The translations under genes and the position numbers were made by a program. Positions 53,949 through 62,410 of a DNA stretch of 64,000 bases are shown here, one piece after another. Location of the stretch: NCBI GenBank assembly GCA_945881885.1, contig CAMCVI010000001.1, positions 233,826 through 297,825 of the forward strand. Direction: 5' to 3'. Each line of letters starts with the position of its first letter. Position 1 is the stretch's first letter. The stretch comes from Chryseobacterium gleum. GTDB lineage: Bacteria; Bacteroidota; Bacteroidia; Flavobacteriales; Flavobacteriaceae. Below the pieces are notes generated by a model. It made no database searches. It was given only the letters and a program-made list of their open reading frames with translations, and had not been told where the DNA came from.

Positions 53949-54812
53949 ATGATTGACCTTCCAGAAGAAACTTTAAAAACATATCAAGATGGTAAAAACA
54001 ACTTCGAAGAACAATTAATTTCTATTCGTCAAGAGTGTAAAATAATTAAGAAAGATTTTCTGTCAAAAGATTTTAATATATATAATTCAAAGGCAGAAAT
54101 TAATGCTTGTTATAGTTTCTTCTTGCAATTTGTTCCTTATTTAAATCATCTTATCTATTTTTCAAAAGATGAAGAAGTAATTTCTAAATTAAAATCATGT
54201 GGTTTTACTTATGCTACTTTAAAGTGGATGATTGACATAAACGAAATTGAATCTGAAATTAGAAGATTAGAAAAAATAGAGGGCTTACTTATTTTTCCAG
54301 ATGCATACCTTTATTCTTGCATTTTTTATGTAAGTTCAAAATTTCATTTAAATGCATTAGAATATTTTATAGGTAATGTTAGTTATAACGGTATAGTTAC
54401 TAATAAAATTCATGTTGATTTTACTAAAAGAATTAGAAGAAGGAATTACAATCATAATAACAAATCGAAACTTTCCAAAGATGATTTTGAGAATGTAATG
54501 AATGAAAAAATAGATTTGTTAGAGAAAAAATCAATCGAAAATGGAGAAGATAAATCAAAATCAATAAAATCTCTTTTAAAATTGTTACATGGTGATTGTG
54601 GAAGTATTTACGAATTATTCCAATTTTCAACAAAAGGTATTAGTAAAAGTAGCTTCTACTTCGAACTTTTTCCTTTACTAAAGATTATAGCTAAAGATAA
54701 AAAACTTAAAAGCGAAACAGAATTTTTTGATAACACCTCTGAACAAGTTTACAATAACGACTACCGATTATACAGAATTTCAAAGGTAAAAGACATACTT
54801 AACCTAAAGTGA
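53949..54812 (+). CDS. Hypothetical protein of island 2
   Basis: 287 residues, soluble, highly charged, no signal peptide. The C-terminal 130 residues (from SKLSKDDFENVMNEKIDLLE) are helical; the middle has an aromatic patch (SCIFYVSSKFHLNALEYF). I do not recognise it. The gene follows the tRNA and terminator with its own start and appears to be a stand-alone cargo gene, as its neighbour at 55093 is on the other strand. Confidence 0.55.
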   Translation: MIDLPEETLKTYQDGKNNFEEQLISIRQECKIIKKDFLSKDFNIYNSKAEINACYSFFLQFVPYLNHLIYFSKDEEVISKLKSCGFTYATLKWMIDINEIESEIRRLEKIEGLLIFPDAYLYSCIFYVSSKFHLNALEYFIGNVSYNGIVTNKIHVDFTKRIRRRNYNHNNKSKLSKDDFENVMNEKIDLLEKKSIENGEDKSKSIKSLLKLLHGDCGSIYELFQFSTKGISKSSFYFELFPLLKIIAKDKKLKSETEFFDNTSEQVYNNDYRLYRISKVKDILNLK

Positions 54813-54944
54813 TTTTAATATATAAATAATACTAAAAATTTTTTAAAATGTTTAGTATCCTATCTAATAAGTTAGTGTTTTTTTTTCGTAAAAACTCCGC
54901 TCATTTTCTAATTTTTACAATTTGTTCCTTTACGACGTTGAAAA

Positions 54945-55010
54945 ATTAAAAATTGCAAGTATTGTAAATACTTTGCTAAAGTTGGAGGCAGCTGTGGTGT
55001 GTGTAAGTAA
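54945..55010 (+). other. Possible Cys-rich peptide without a normal start codon
   Basis: In the otherwise gene-free 54813-55092 stretch one frame reads IKNCKYCKYFAKVGGSCGVC-Lys-stop, 21 codons with two CxxC pairs and a GG. It has only ATT near its 5' end and a stop just before it, so it may be a fragment of a lost gene. Nothing else is visible in the stretch. Confidence 0.25.
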
Positions 55011-55092
55011 TATAGCGCTAATTAAGTAGTTAAATAGGAGTAGCAAACATATTGATTTACTTTCAAATCGCTAATTGTGATTTTTAAGAAAT

Positions 55093-55749
55093 TTATAATT
55101 CTTCTAGTTTTATAATTCGATTTTTTAAAGTTAAGGTAACCACATCAGTAATGTTTTTTTGATTGGTTTTTTGTATGATTCGTCTTCTATGATTTTCAAC
55201 AGTTCTAGGACTAATATTAAGTATTTTTGCGATATATTGATTGTCTTTTTGTCGGGAAATTAAACGAATGATATCAATTTCTCTATCTGTGAGTTTAAAT
55301 TGATTTAAAGTACTAGGTTTTATAATTGATTTGTATTCTAATAATTCAGGTAAAATAGCTCTTGTAGAGGAATCAAAATACGTTTGATTATCCATAATTT
55401 TTCTGATAGCAATTTCTATTTCGGAAGAATTGATTAACTTACTACAATAACCATTCGCTCCAGCTTTAATTAAATTAGAAACAGATAATTCACTAATCAA
55501 TTGAGTGAGTACTAAAATTTTAATTTTTGGGAAGTGCAATTTAATATGTTTGCATATTTCTAGGCCACCCATTTTGTTCATTTGTAAATCTAAAATTAAC
55601 AAATCAATTGGATAGTTTTTTAGATAATCAAAAAGGCTATTTCCATCATCTGTGTCATACACCACTCGAACATCTTCAATTTTTTTGAATGTTTCTATAA
55701 AACCATGTCTCACCAAATGGTGGTCTTCAACTATAGCGATTTTTATCAT
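55093..55749 (-). CDS. LuxR/NarL-type response regulator
   Basis: 218 residues. Receiver domain with the DDH-like start IVEDHHLVRHGF, phospho-acceptor Asp in LLILDLQMNKMGG, and LVLTQL / GYCSKL switch positions. The C-terminal LuxR helix-turn-helix is LTDREIDIIRLISRQKDNQY with ISPRTVENHRRRIIQK. Its start overlaps the kinase stop by 4 bases, so the two are a coupled pair. Last gene of a four-gene operon running from 57432. Expected to bind DNA as a phosphorylated dimer; targets near 57481 are possible. Confidence 0.93.
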   Translation of the reverse strand: MIKIAIVEDHHLVRHGFIETFKKIEDVRVVYDTDDGNSLFDYLKNYPIDLLILDLQMNKMGGLEICKHIKLHFPKIKILVLTQLISELSVSNLIKAGANGYCSKLINSSEIEIAIRKIMDNQTYFDSSTRAILPELLEYKSIIKPSTLNQFKLTDREIDIIRLISRQKDNQYIAKILNISPRTVENHRRRIIQKTNQKNITDVVTLTLKNRIIKLEEL

Positions 55750-56507
55750 AATTCAATTGTAATTTTAAAAATATTTAAGTTTTCGGAAACTATATGTTTA
55801 AGTTTTGCATTAGTAGACTTCAATCGTTCGTTTAATCCAAGCAGTCCCATTCCAGCAGAATTGTTCAATGCCATTTTGTAATTAAAATGCTCACCGTCAT
55901 CTTCAAAAGTTAATTTTAGCGTATTTTTATTAACGATAATAGAGAGTTTGCAATAACTAGCTCTATTATGCTTAATGAGATTATTTGTAATTTCTTGAAT
56001 GATGCGATAAACTTGATAGGCAATATTTTCATCAATAATCAATTCTTCATCTTCATATTCCAGTTCAAAGTAAGTTTGACTTCCCTTTGATAAAGTAGCA
56101 AATCGTTCACTAACAGCAGGAATTAATCCTTCCAACTTTAATTTGGAAGGCATAAGAGAATAACTAATATCTTTAATACTTTTAGTTGCTAAATCAATAG
56201 ATTGCTCTAAATGTTTGATGTAGTTAATTTTTTCTTGGTTTTGTTCATCAAATGACAATAGGTTGACATAGTTTTTAATTGCCACAAAATCATTTTGTAA
56301 GCCATCATGCAAGTCATGTGCAATTCTAGCTCTTTCATTTCTTTCTAAATCAAGTTTTTCTCTGTAGTTTTTTTCGGTATCTAAACGTTTGGAATTGATA
56401 TAGTATTTATGATAAAAAACCGCCACACCAATTTGGAACATACCAAAAATAAAAATTACTAAACTAGCAATGATTATGACATTATTTAAACTTTCTTGGC
56501 TTTCCAT
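55746..56507 (-). CDS. Sensor histidine kinase (HisKA_3 / NarX type)
   Basis: The start is set at 56507 (MESQESLNNVIIIASL), 253 residues; a longer version would begin inside the upstream gene. One transmembrane helix (IIIASLVIFIFGMFQIGVAV) leads to a HisKA_3 dimerisation domain with the phospho-His in ERARIAHDLHDGLQNDFVAI and an HATPase with EDDGEHF and GMGLLGLNERL. It has almost no extracellular domain, so the stimulus is probably passed on by the 7-TM protein whose gene overlaps it by 22 bases. Confidence 0.9.
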   Translation of the reverse strand: MESQESLNNVIIIASLVIFIFGMFQIGVAVFYHKYYINSKRLDTEKNYREKLDLERNERARIAHDLHDGLQNDFVAIKNYVNLLSFDEQNQEKINYIKHLEQSIDLATKSIKDISYSLMPSKLKLEGLIPAVSERFATLSKGSQTYFELEYEDEELIIDENIAYQVYRIIQEITNNLIKHNRASYCKLSIIVNKNTLKLTFEDDGEHFNYKMALNNSAGMGLLGLNERLKSTNAKLKHIVSENLNIFKITIEL

Positions 56508-57121
56508 ATGGCAATGTAAAATGACAATCTGTAGATAAATAGTAACAGTAAATTGATGTACCAAAAGTATAATAAAACAGGACTTTTAGTAAATCTGAAA
56601 ATAGTTTCTAAACCAAAAATAAAAAACGTACCTGAATAATACAAAATCATACCCGAAAGAATATAAAACACAGGAAAATGAAGTAAACTACTGGTTTCTA
56701 GTTTTTCAAACTGTTGAATAGTCCATTTAGTAGAACCAGTAAATACTAACAGGCAATTCGCTATTGGAATAAATAATTCAAAGAGATTTATATTGATTTT
56801 ATTGAAAAACATTACAGCTAAGAAAGCGTAAATTATTGAATATAATATAATTATGAAATAGAAAACTGATTGTGTTATACCAATCAGTTTTCTAAAGAAT
56901 AAAAGCAGAGTTAAAAATTCAAGATAAGAATATATTTTAAACCAATACTGAGAATCAAAATTTAGTATTATTGAAAAGGATAATTCAGACAAAGCACCAA
57001 GTCCAAACAATAATACTAGGTAATATATATTCAAATTATACAATAATTGTTTGTTCAAATAAAAATATAAAAGCAATCCAAAAGATAATGATAATAGAAA
57101 ATATACAATTAATTCAAACAT
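56486..57121 (-). CDS. Polytopic (about 7-TM) membrane protein of the signalling operon
   Basis: 211 residues, mostly membrane: about seven hydrophobic helices with short loops, ending in a basic tail (FYIAIWKAKKV). No transporter motif. A separate 7-TM receptor coupled to a short kinase is a known way to sense small molecules (7TM-HK pairs). It overlaps the kinase gene by 22 bases and the 103-residue gene by 1 base. Confidence 0.72.
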   Translation of the reverse strand: MFELIVYFLLSLSFGLLLYFYLNKQLLYNLNIYYLVLLFGLGALSELSFSIILNFDSQYWFKIYSYLEFLTLLLFFRKLIGITQSVFYFIIILYSIIYAFLAVMFFNKININLFELFIPIANCLLVFTGSTKWTIQQFEKLETSSLLHFPVFYILSGMILYYSGTFFIFGLETIFRFTKSPVLLYFWYINLLLLFIYRLSFYIAIWKAKKV

Positions 57122-57432
57122 TACATTAAATCATTATTTTTTGGACATGTAGTAGGACATGGTGTAGTTTTATCTAAAATATACCCATTTGTCATATCTT
57201 CGTTATTGCTATTTACACCAACAATAACTAAATTAGTGCAGTCAGTTTCATTATCATATCCATTATAGATTCTTAAACCGATGCAATCTTCTTGTTGTAA
57301 TATTTTGTCAAAATGATTCGCACCTGCAAAATACCCTTTTTTTGAATCTGGATAACGTTTTCTAAATTCATTTACCATTTTTTGAGCTTGAGCTAATGTA
57401 ATTTGTTCTCCTGTGTTTTTGTTGATTTCCAT
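57121..57432 (-). CDS. 103-residue protein with C-terminal Cys motif
   Basis: First gene of the signalling operon. The product is soluble, with no signal peptide. QITLAQAQKMVNEFRKRYPD is a helix. A mixed region with NHFDKILQQEDCIGLRIYNG and TNLVIVGVNSNNEDMTNGYI follows, and the chain ends in PCPTTCPKNNDLM. The paired cysteines at the end suggest metal binding, disulfide formation or processing. I recall similar proteins in flavobacterial signalling loci but cannot name the family. A cytosolic partner of the sensor, or a precursor, are the guesses. Confidence 0.65.
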   Translation of the reverse strand: MEINKNTGEQITLAQAQKMVNEFRKRYPDSKKGYFAGANHFDKILQQEDCIGLRIYNGYDNETDCTNLVIVGVNSNNEDMTNGYILDKTTPCPTTCPKNNDLM

Positions 57433-57480
57433 TATAGTATAAATTAAAAATTAATTGCGTAAAAATACTAGTTTAAACTT

Positions 57481-57514
57481 TTTATATATTGCGTAATATT
57501 ACGCAATATATAAA
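57481..57514. promoter_or_regulatory. Perfect 34-bp palindrome between divergent genes
   Basis: TTTATATATTGCGTAAT and its exact reverse complement lie back to back, with no spacer. The palindrome ends 13 bases before the -7 box of the patatin-like gene, covering its -33 region, and lies 49 bp before the start of the signalling operon. Partial sites TTGCGTAA (57455), GCGTAATAATGC (58526) and CGTAAATATT (58847, 58869) share the core CGTAA. Probably an operator for a dimeric regulator. Confidence 0.75.
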
Positions 57515-57527
57515 TATTCATACCTAA

Positions 57528-57535
57528 TAACTTTG
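57528..57535 (+). promoter_or_regulatory. -7 box for the patatin-like gene
   Basis: TAACTTTG fits TAnnTTTG, 14 bases before the ATG at 57550, and is placed just right of the palindrome. Confidence 0.55.
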
Positions 57536-57549
57536 TTTTTTTATTTGGT

Positions 57550-58464
57550 ATGAAAACAAAAATAAATATTTTATCTGTAGATTCAGGAGGTGTGAGAAAT
57601 TTAATTTCAGCATACATCTTACAAAAAATAGAAGAAGAACTTCAAAAAACGCAAAACAACTCACAACTAAAAATTGTTGACATTTTTGATACGTTTGTAT
57701 CAGTTGGTTCTAGCTCACTTTTAAGTTATCTCTATCAAATTCCAGACAACCGAGGTGATTTTTATTCTGCTCAACAGGTCATGGAACATTATAAGGCTAA
57801 TGCTGAAACAATATACAATCAAAAATGGTCTTCGTATTTAAAACTCTCCAATACAATTTGTAGTCAAAAGCAATTGAAACAAAGTGTACGTCATTTATTC
57901 AATAATCTAGAAAATGTAAAAAACAGTAAAAATAATATTATACCCTTATACAATCTAACAAAAGGAGAAATTGAAATTGTAAATGCAGTTACAAGCGAAT
58001 TAACAGCAGAAGATTTGCTAAATGCCTCACTTGCAACTTCTCCTTTTTTCAAAACAACTAAGATAAATGACACTATGTTTTGTAGTGGAGAACATATATC
58101 TGCAAATCCAAAATACTGTTTAGAAGATAAAATATTTAAAAAAGCATTTTCCGAATATGAAGTGGTAAATATTCTTTCAGTAGGAGCTGGGAGTAATACA
58201 ATACAGTCTACGAATAATAAAATAAAAATAATTTCAAAAGATTGTGCAACTCAATTTGTTGAGCAACGTTTTTTGCCAAACCAAACTGTAAATTATTATA
58301 GAATTGATGTACCCACAAAAGATTTTGATGTTTTCAAACCATTACATACAAATTCCTACATCGATTTTTCAAAAAGAAATATATATGCAATGAATACAGC
58401 AGGTCAATTAGCTATGGGTGCATTGGATGATAAGGAATTTAAAAAGTTCATAAAAGCTTTGTAA
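57550..58464 (+). CDS. Patatin-like protein with degenerate catalytic motifs
   Basis: 304 residues. The N-terminus ILSVDSGGVRNLISAYILQK aligns with the patatin oxyanion motif (DGGGxRG), with Ser for the first Gly. The nucleophile elbow, normally GTSTGG, reads SVGSSSLL (residues 51-58): a Ser is there but the following Gly is not. The Asp motif (DGG/DGA) reads MFCSGEHISANP, with Ser in place of Asp. So the fold of a patatin lipase is kept while the Ser-Asp dyad looks lost or remodelled. It is soluble, with no signal peptide, and its promoter is overlapped by the 34-bp palindrome. Confidence 0.7.
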   Translation: MKTKINILSVDSGGVRNLISAYILQKIEEELQKTQNNSQLKIVDIFDTFVSVGSSSLLSYLYQIPDNRGDFYSAQQVMEHYKANAETIYNQKWSSYLKLSNTICSQKQLKQSVRHLFNNLENVKNSKNNIIPLYNLTKGEIEIVNAVTSELTAEDLLNASLATSPFFKTTKINDTMFCSGEHISANPKYCLEDKIFKKAFSEYEVVNILSVGAGSNTIQSTNNKIKIISKDCATQFVEQRFLPNQTVNYYRIDVPTKDFDVFKPLHTNSYIDFSKRNIYAMNTAGQLAMGALDDKEFKKFIKAL

Positions 58465-58731
58465 ATGGCTACAAATATTATTAAAGTTTTTCATTAAATG
58501 AAGAATATAATTTTATAGAAAAATAGCGTAATAATGCTCAATTTTTTTTAAAATCAAACTGCTATTTTTACAAAAAAAAACATAGAATATTTATTAGTTA
58601 TTGATTATGGGTTTTTTATTAATACTCAAAAATAGATTTTTAAATAAAACAAATAATTAAGAACTAGTTAGTTTCGCAAAATTCAAATATTAAATTTCAG
58701 AATATTACTAATCTTTAAAACAATTGTAATC

Positions 58732-58818
58732 ATGGCACTAAAAAAAGGCCCAAAAAGACTAGCAAAGTCAACAGGGAAGACCGACCAATGTCAACGTGAT
58801 AATAATTGTACATCATAA
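58732..58818 (+). CDS. 28-residue Cys-containing peptide
   Basis: ATG at 58732 opens MALKKGPKRLAKSTGKTDQC-QRDNNCTS-stop. The first half is strongly basic, and the tail CQRDNNC recalls the CPTTCPKNND tail of the 103-residue protein. A ribosome binding site is not obvious, and a 28-codon frame can occur by chance, but the composition is unlike AT-rich noise. It could be a peptide ligand or product of the neighbouring system. Confidence 0.4.
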   Translation: MALKKGPKRLAKSTGKTDQCQRDNNCTS

Positions 58819-58839
58819 ATCAACGCCAAATGAATTATA

Positions 58840-58878
58840 AAAAAACCGTAAATATTTCCTCAAAAAACCGTAAATATT
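58840..58878. repeat. Direct repeat AAAAAACCGTAAATATT, 22-bp period
   Basis: Two exact 17-base copies at 58840-58856 and 58862-58878, two helix turns apart. Upstream of the beta-helix gene; may be operator half-sites related to the CGTAA sites near 57481. Confidence 0.5.
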
Positions 58879-59042
58879 AAAAATTCTAATTGCTTAATTA
58901 GTAAATTAATTTTTATTTAATTTTTTTTAAAAGGATAATTTTTGGAATAATATTTAGTAAAATTCAATACAATAAATTTAAATCAAAATTAATAATGTAA
59001 CTAAGAATTTAAAATAAACAAATAACTAATATTAATTATAAC

Positions 59043-60716
59043 ATGACAGAAGTAATAAATTTAACAGACTTAAGGAACTTACAAATTTCATCAGAAACTA
59101 TTTATGTAAAAGGCTACGAAAACGAAGGTGATGGAGGCGGAGGATTATTTTTATGGAGAACTGAAAGCGAATTTCAAACAGGTATTTATAGTTCAGAAAA
59201 TTTTGGAACAATAATAAAATCTAATCTAGTTCCTAATAATCAAGGTAGCTGGGTTAGACAATATGAAGGATTTATTAATGTATTATATTTTGGTGCCTTA
59301 GGGTTTGGAAATGATTACACGGATTCTTTACAAAATGCAATAGATTTTGCAAATTTAAACAGTGAAATTAATCCAACTTTAAAAGGGTCAACTGTTTTTA
59401 TCCCAAATGGTAGTTATGTAATTTCTTCAATTTTACTTAAAACTGGGATATCAATAATTGGAGAATCTATGGAAAGTACAATCTTATACGCAACCTCAGG
59501 TTCTAGTAATGATTACATGTTTAAAATGGAAAGTGGCCCCGTCACTATTAATATATCAAAATTAAATTTATCAGGACAAAACACGAAACGTGGTGCGTTT
59601 TTATTTGAATCAGATGGACAATCTACAGTTCCATTTCATGGAGGACTATGGAATTCAAGAATTAATGATATTCAAATTTATGGTTTTTTGGGTCATGGTA
59701 TATTTTTAAAAGGTGGAGGAACAAATTCTGATTATTTAATACCAAATCAATTTAATATTTTCGAAAATATCCGCGTATTTAATTTTAGTGATAATTACAA
59801 TTCATTACGGCTAACTGGACAAAATGGACAAATTACTTTTTTAAATTGTGAATTTGATGGTTATTTTACTAAAACATCAGAAGATGTATATACATTTAAA
59901 AAAGGTAAAAATGTTTGGATAGAAAATAACGATATTTACCAATCGGCTGTAATATCATTTATTAATTGTACTTTTCAATATGCCGACTACGGTATGTACA
60001 TTTCATGGGGAGAAAATATAACTATTGATAATTGTTGGTTTGAAATGCTAGGTGTTTCAGTTATTGTTAAAAGTAATCAAACCTCACCACAAAGTGAATT
60101 TAAACCTTCAAAAAGTATAAATGTTCTAAATAGTAGATTTGCAAATGCTGCTGGTTTTGGTTCTATAAATGCACCATTAAATGTTAAGGATGGTCAATGT
60201 GTAAACATATCAAATTCATTCGTTAATATAAATAACAATTATACAGCCGTTACAGATCCAAATGGTATATATTTTAACGAAGATTCAAGATTTATAGTTG
60301 CTTATAATAATGAAATTGGTAGTGTAATAGCTCAAGGAAATACATTTCAAGTAGATAAGTTAGGAATTACATTTGGAATACATCAAAAAATAATTATCCA
60401 ATCAAATAATTCAATAGATTGTTCTGGCCATAAACTTGTATTTATAGATCAATCTGTTATTAATCCATTTACTATTATTGAAACAATAAAATCATCAATT
60501 TGCGCTGGTGAATTTTTGACAATAAGAGCTGACCAAGGCAGTATTACTTTTATAAACACTAATAATATTTTCTTTAAAAAATCTTCAGGCAACTCATTTA
60601 TTATGAATAATGGAGATATTGCTACATTTATTAAAATTGACAATATAATAGGTACACAAATAAATCCTATATATCAAAGTTACCAATTAGTATCTATTAT
60701 GAGAAATGTTGTGTAA
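59043..60716 (+). CDS. Pectate-lyase-like beta-helix protein
   Basis: 557 residues without a signal peptide or sorting domain. After an N-terminal KGYENEGDGGGGLFLWR module comes a right-handed beta-helix (Pectate_lyase_3 type): VLYFGALGFGNDYTDSLQNA, VFIPNGSYVISSILLKTGIS, and many Asn-rich rungs. Such folds occur in phage tail spikes and in polysaccharide lyases; active-site residues cannot be assigned. The lack of a signal suggests a phage-like or otherwise unusual location. It is 35 bp before the RCC1 gene. Confidence 0.78.
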   Translation: MTEVINLTDLRNLQISSETIYVKGYENEGDGGGGLFLWRTESEFQTGIYSSENFGTIIKSNLVPNNQGSWVRQYEGFINVLYFGALGFGNDYTDSLQNAIDFANLNSEINPTLKGSTVFIPNGSYVISSILLKTGISIIGESMESTILYATSGSSNDYMFKMESGPVTINISKLNLSGQNTKRGAFLFESDGQSTVPFHGGLWNSRINDIQIYGFLGHGIFLKGGGTNSDYLIPNQFNIFENIRVFNFSDNYNSLRLTGQNGQITFLNCEFDGYFTKTSEDVYTFKKGKNVWIENNDIYQSAVISFINCTFQYADYGMYISWGENITIDNCWFEMLGVSVIVKSNQTSPQSEFKPSKSINVLNSRFANAAGFGSINAPLNVKDGQCVNISNSFVNINNNYTAVTDPNGIYFNEDSRFIVAYNNEIGSVIAQGNTFQVDKLGITFGIHQKIIIQSNNSIDCSGHKLVFIDQSVINPFTIIETIKSSICAGEFLTIRADQGSITFINTNNIFFKKSSGNSFIMNNGDIATFIKIDNIIGTQINPIYQSYQLVSIMRNVV

Positions 60717-60750
60717 ACTATTAATTTTTTATTAACTTTAATAAAAAAAT

Positions 60751-62073
60751 ATGAAAAATTATATTTGTATATTAGTAATATTAATTTCTTTGAAAATTAA
60801 TGCCCAATGTTTTCAAAAATTTTCTTCTAGCAGTAGTAATTCAATTGTTATAAAAGATGATGGGACTTTATGGGCGTGGGGAAAAAACTCCGAAAGTGAA
60901 GTTGGTGTTTGCAATGGACAACTTCCAGTTTTTGGACCTACCCAATTAAGTAATCAACCCGTTTGGACTAAAATTTTTACAGGTAGTGATAAAACGTTTG
61001 CAATAAAAAATGATGGTACACTTTGGGCATGTGGTAATGGTAGTGGCGGCTCGCTAGGCACTGGTAATCAAAATGATGTTTGCACACTAACTCAAATAGG
61101 TACAGATGTAGATTGGAACGAAATATATCCTGGTAGTGGTACGATTGCTAAAAAAAATAATGGAACACTTTGGGGGTGGGGTTCAAATATTTATGGGCAA
61201 TTAAACATAGGAACTACTAGCTTACAGTTTACACCTGTACAGATAAGTACTGAAACAAACTGGAGCAAGATAAACATGTCTTTACATACGATTGCTCTAA
61301 AAAATAATGGTACACTTTGGGCTTGTGGTTTAAACGATAAAGGACAAATTGGAGATGGAACACAAATTAATAGATTAAATTTTGTTCAAATTGGAAGTAA
61401 TAATAATTGGTCTGATATTGCTTCCGGTTACCTAGGTAAACAATCTTATGCTTTAAAGTCTGATGGCACATTTTGGGGTTGGGGTTACAACGAAAGTATG
61501 ATTTTTGGGAGCGGAGGTAATGTGTTACAGCCCATACAACTGGGAACCAGTAATGATTGGAGTAAAATTAGTGGTACAAATTTGGGAGTAGTTTTAACTA
61601 AGCAAAATGGTACTTTGTGGTACTATAGCAGCAGTGGATTTCAACAAATAGGTATCGATACTAATTGGGTCAATATTTATGGAGGTTTTGCACATTTTTT
61701 TGCAAGCAAATCAGATGGTACGCATTGGGGTTATGGAAGTAACCAAGATGGTCAATTAGGATTAGGTAGTGCCATTACAACTACTTCTGTAATGACTCTA
61801 TTTAATTGTTCAGCATTTTTAAATGTTGAAGAAATTAATCCTCTTGTTAATCTAATAATATATCCTAATCCAACAAATGATTTTGTTTTTATTGAAAATA
61901 ACTCACACAAAAACATTGATAAAATTTATTTAACTAATATAAATGGAAAGGTATTACTAGAAGAAAGAAATGATTTTTCTAAAATTTATATTGGCAATTT
62001 TGAAAATGGAATATATTTCTTAAATATTAGTTCAGAAAATGAAACATTTAGTTACAAAATAGTTAAAAAATAA
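60751..62073 (+). CDS. RCC1-repeat exported protein with T9SS sorting domain
   Basis: 440 residues with a signal peptide (YICILVILISLKINAQ). RCC1-like beta-propeller repeats fill the middle, each containing a KNNGTLWAWG-like unit (for example IKDDGTLWAWGKNS and SDGTHWGYGSNQDGQLGLG). The last about 75 residues are a type A C-terminal domain of the type IX secretion system (NLIIYPNPTNDFVFIENN, then the ending SYKIVKK). It should be exported to the cell surface or medium by the system that PorX controls. Binding to other proteins or glycans is likely; no enzyme motif is seen. Confidence 0.88.
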   Translation: MKNYICILVILISLKINAQCFQKFSSSSSNSIVIKDDGTLWAWGKNSESEVGVCNGQLPVFGPTQLSNQPVWTKIFTGSDKTFAIKNDGTLWACGNGSGGSLGTGNQNDVCTLTQIGTDVDWNEIYPGSGTIAKKNNGTLWGWGSNIYGQLNIGTTSLQFTPVQISTETNWSKINMSLHTIALKNNGTLWACGLNDKGQIGDGTQINRLNFVQIGSNNNWSDIASGYLGKQSYALKSDGTFWGWGYNESMIFGSGGNVLQPIQLGTSNDWSKISGTNLGVVLTKQNGTLWYYSSSGFQQIGIDTNWVNIYGGFAHFFASKSDGTHWGYGSNQDGQLGLGSAITTTSVMTLFNCSAFLNVEEINPLVNLIIYPNPTNDFVFIENNSHKNIDKIYLTNINGKVLLEERNDFSKIYIGNFENGIYFLNISSENETFSYKIVKK

Positions 62074-62366
62074 ATAATTTTAACAACCCGATACCGTGGA
62101 TTTGTAATCCGAGCCCTCAATATAAATCAATTCTTTTTTTATTGTGATGATTTCTTGGCAAGTATCTTTTATGACGCTATCAATAATAAAAAGGATTCCC
62201 CCTGCTAGCACGAGCATAACTATTAAACATAGCGATTATCACTGAAATATCAGATTTCCCCCTTGAATTGGAGACGTATGTTTTTTTTAAGAATTATTAT
62301 TATTTATTTTAAAATTTTACAAAAACTATTTCATATCTTATTTTTTAAAATTGAATTTATTAAATA
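62074..62366. repeat. Spacer with REP-like palindrome remnants
   Basis: No gene is seen. GGATTTGTAATCC (62098-62110) is a short hairpin next to ACCCGATACC, and CCCCCTGCTAGCACGAGC follows near 62198. These resemble worn palindromes of REP/RAYT-type elements, but no transposase is present. Confidence 0.35.
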
Positions 62367-62369
62367 AAA

Positions 62370-62396
62370 AAAGGGCTTCATAAGCCCTTTCAAATT
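62370..62396 (-). terminator. Terminator of the island-2 integrase
   Basis: AAAGGGCTT and AAGCCCTTT pair around CAT; on the minus strand a T-run follows. Confidence 0.8.
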
Positions 62397-62410
62397 TTAT
62401 CTTAAGAAAA

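Larger units (their letters stand above)
58465..59042. other. Spacer with small gene and repeats
   Basis: 578 bp of AT-rich DNA. It holds a CGTAA-type site (58525-58538), a 28-codon gene (58732-58818) and a direct repeat (58840-58878). No other gene is supported. Confidence 0.5.

Noticed and set aside
54433..54633. Minus-strand open frame inside the hypothetical gene at 53949
   Set aside because: Low-complexity complement of a gene with better composition on the other strand.
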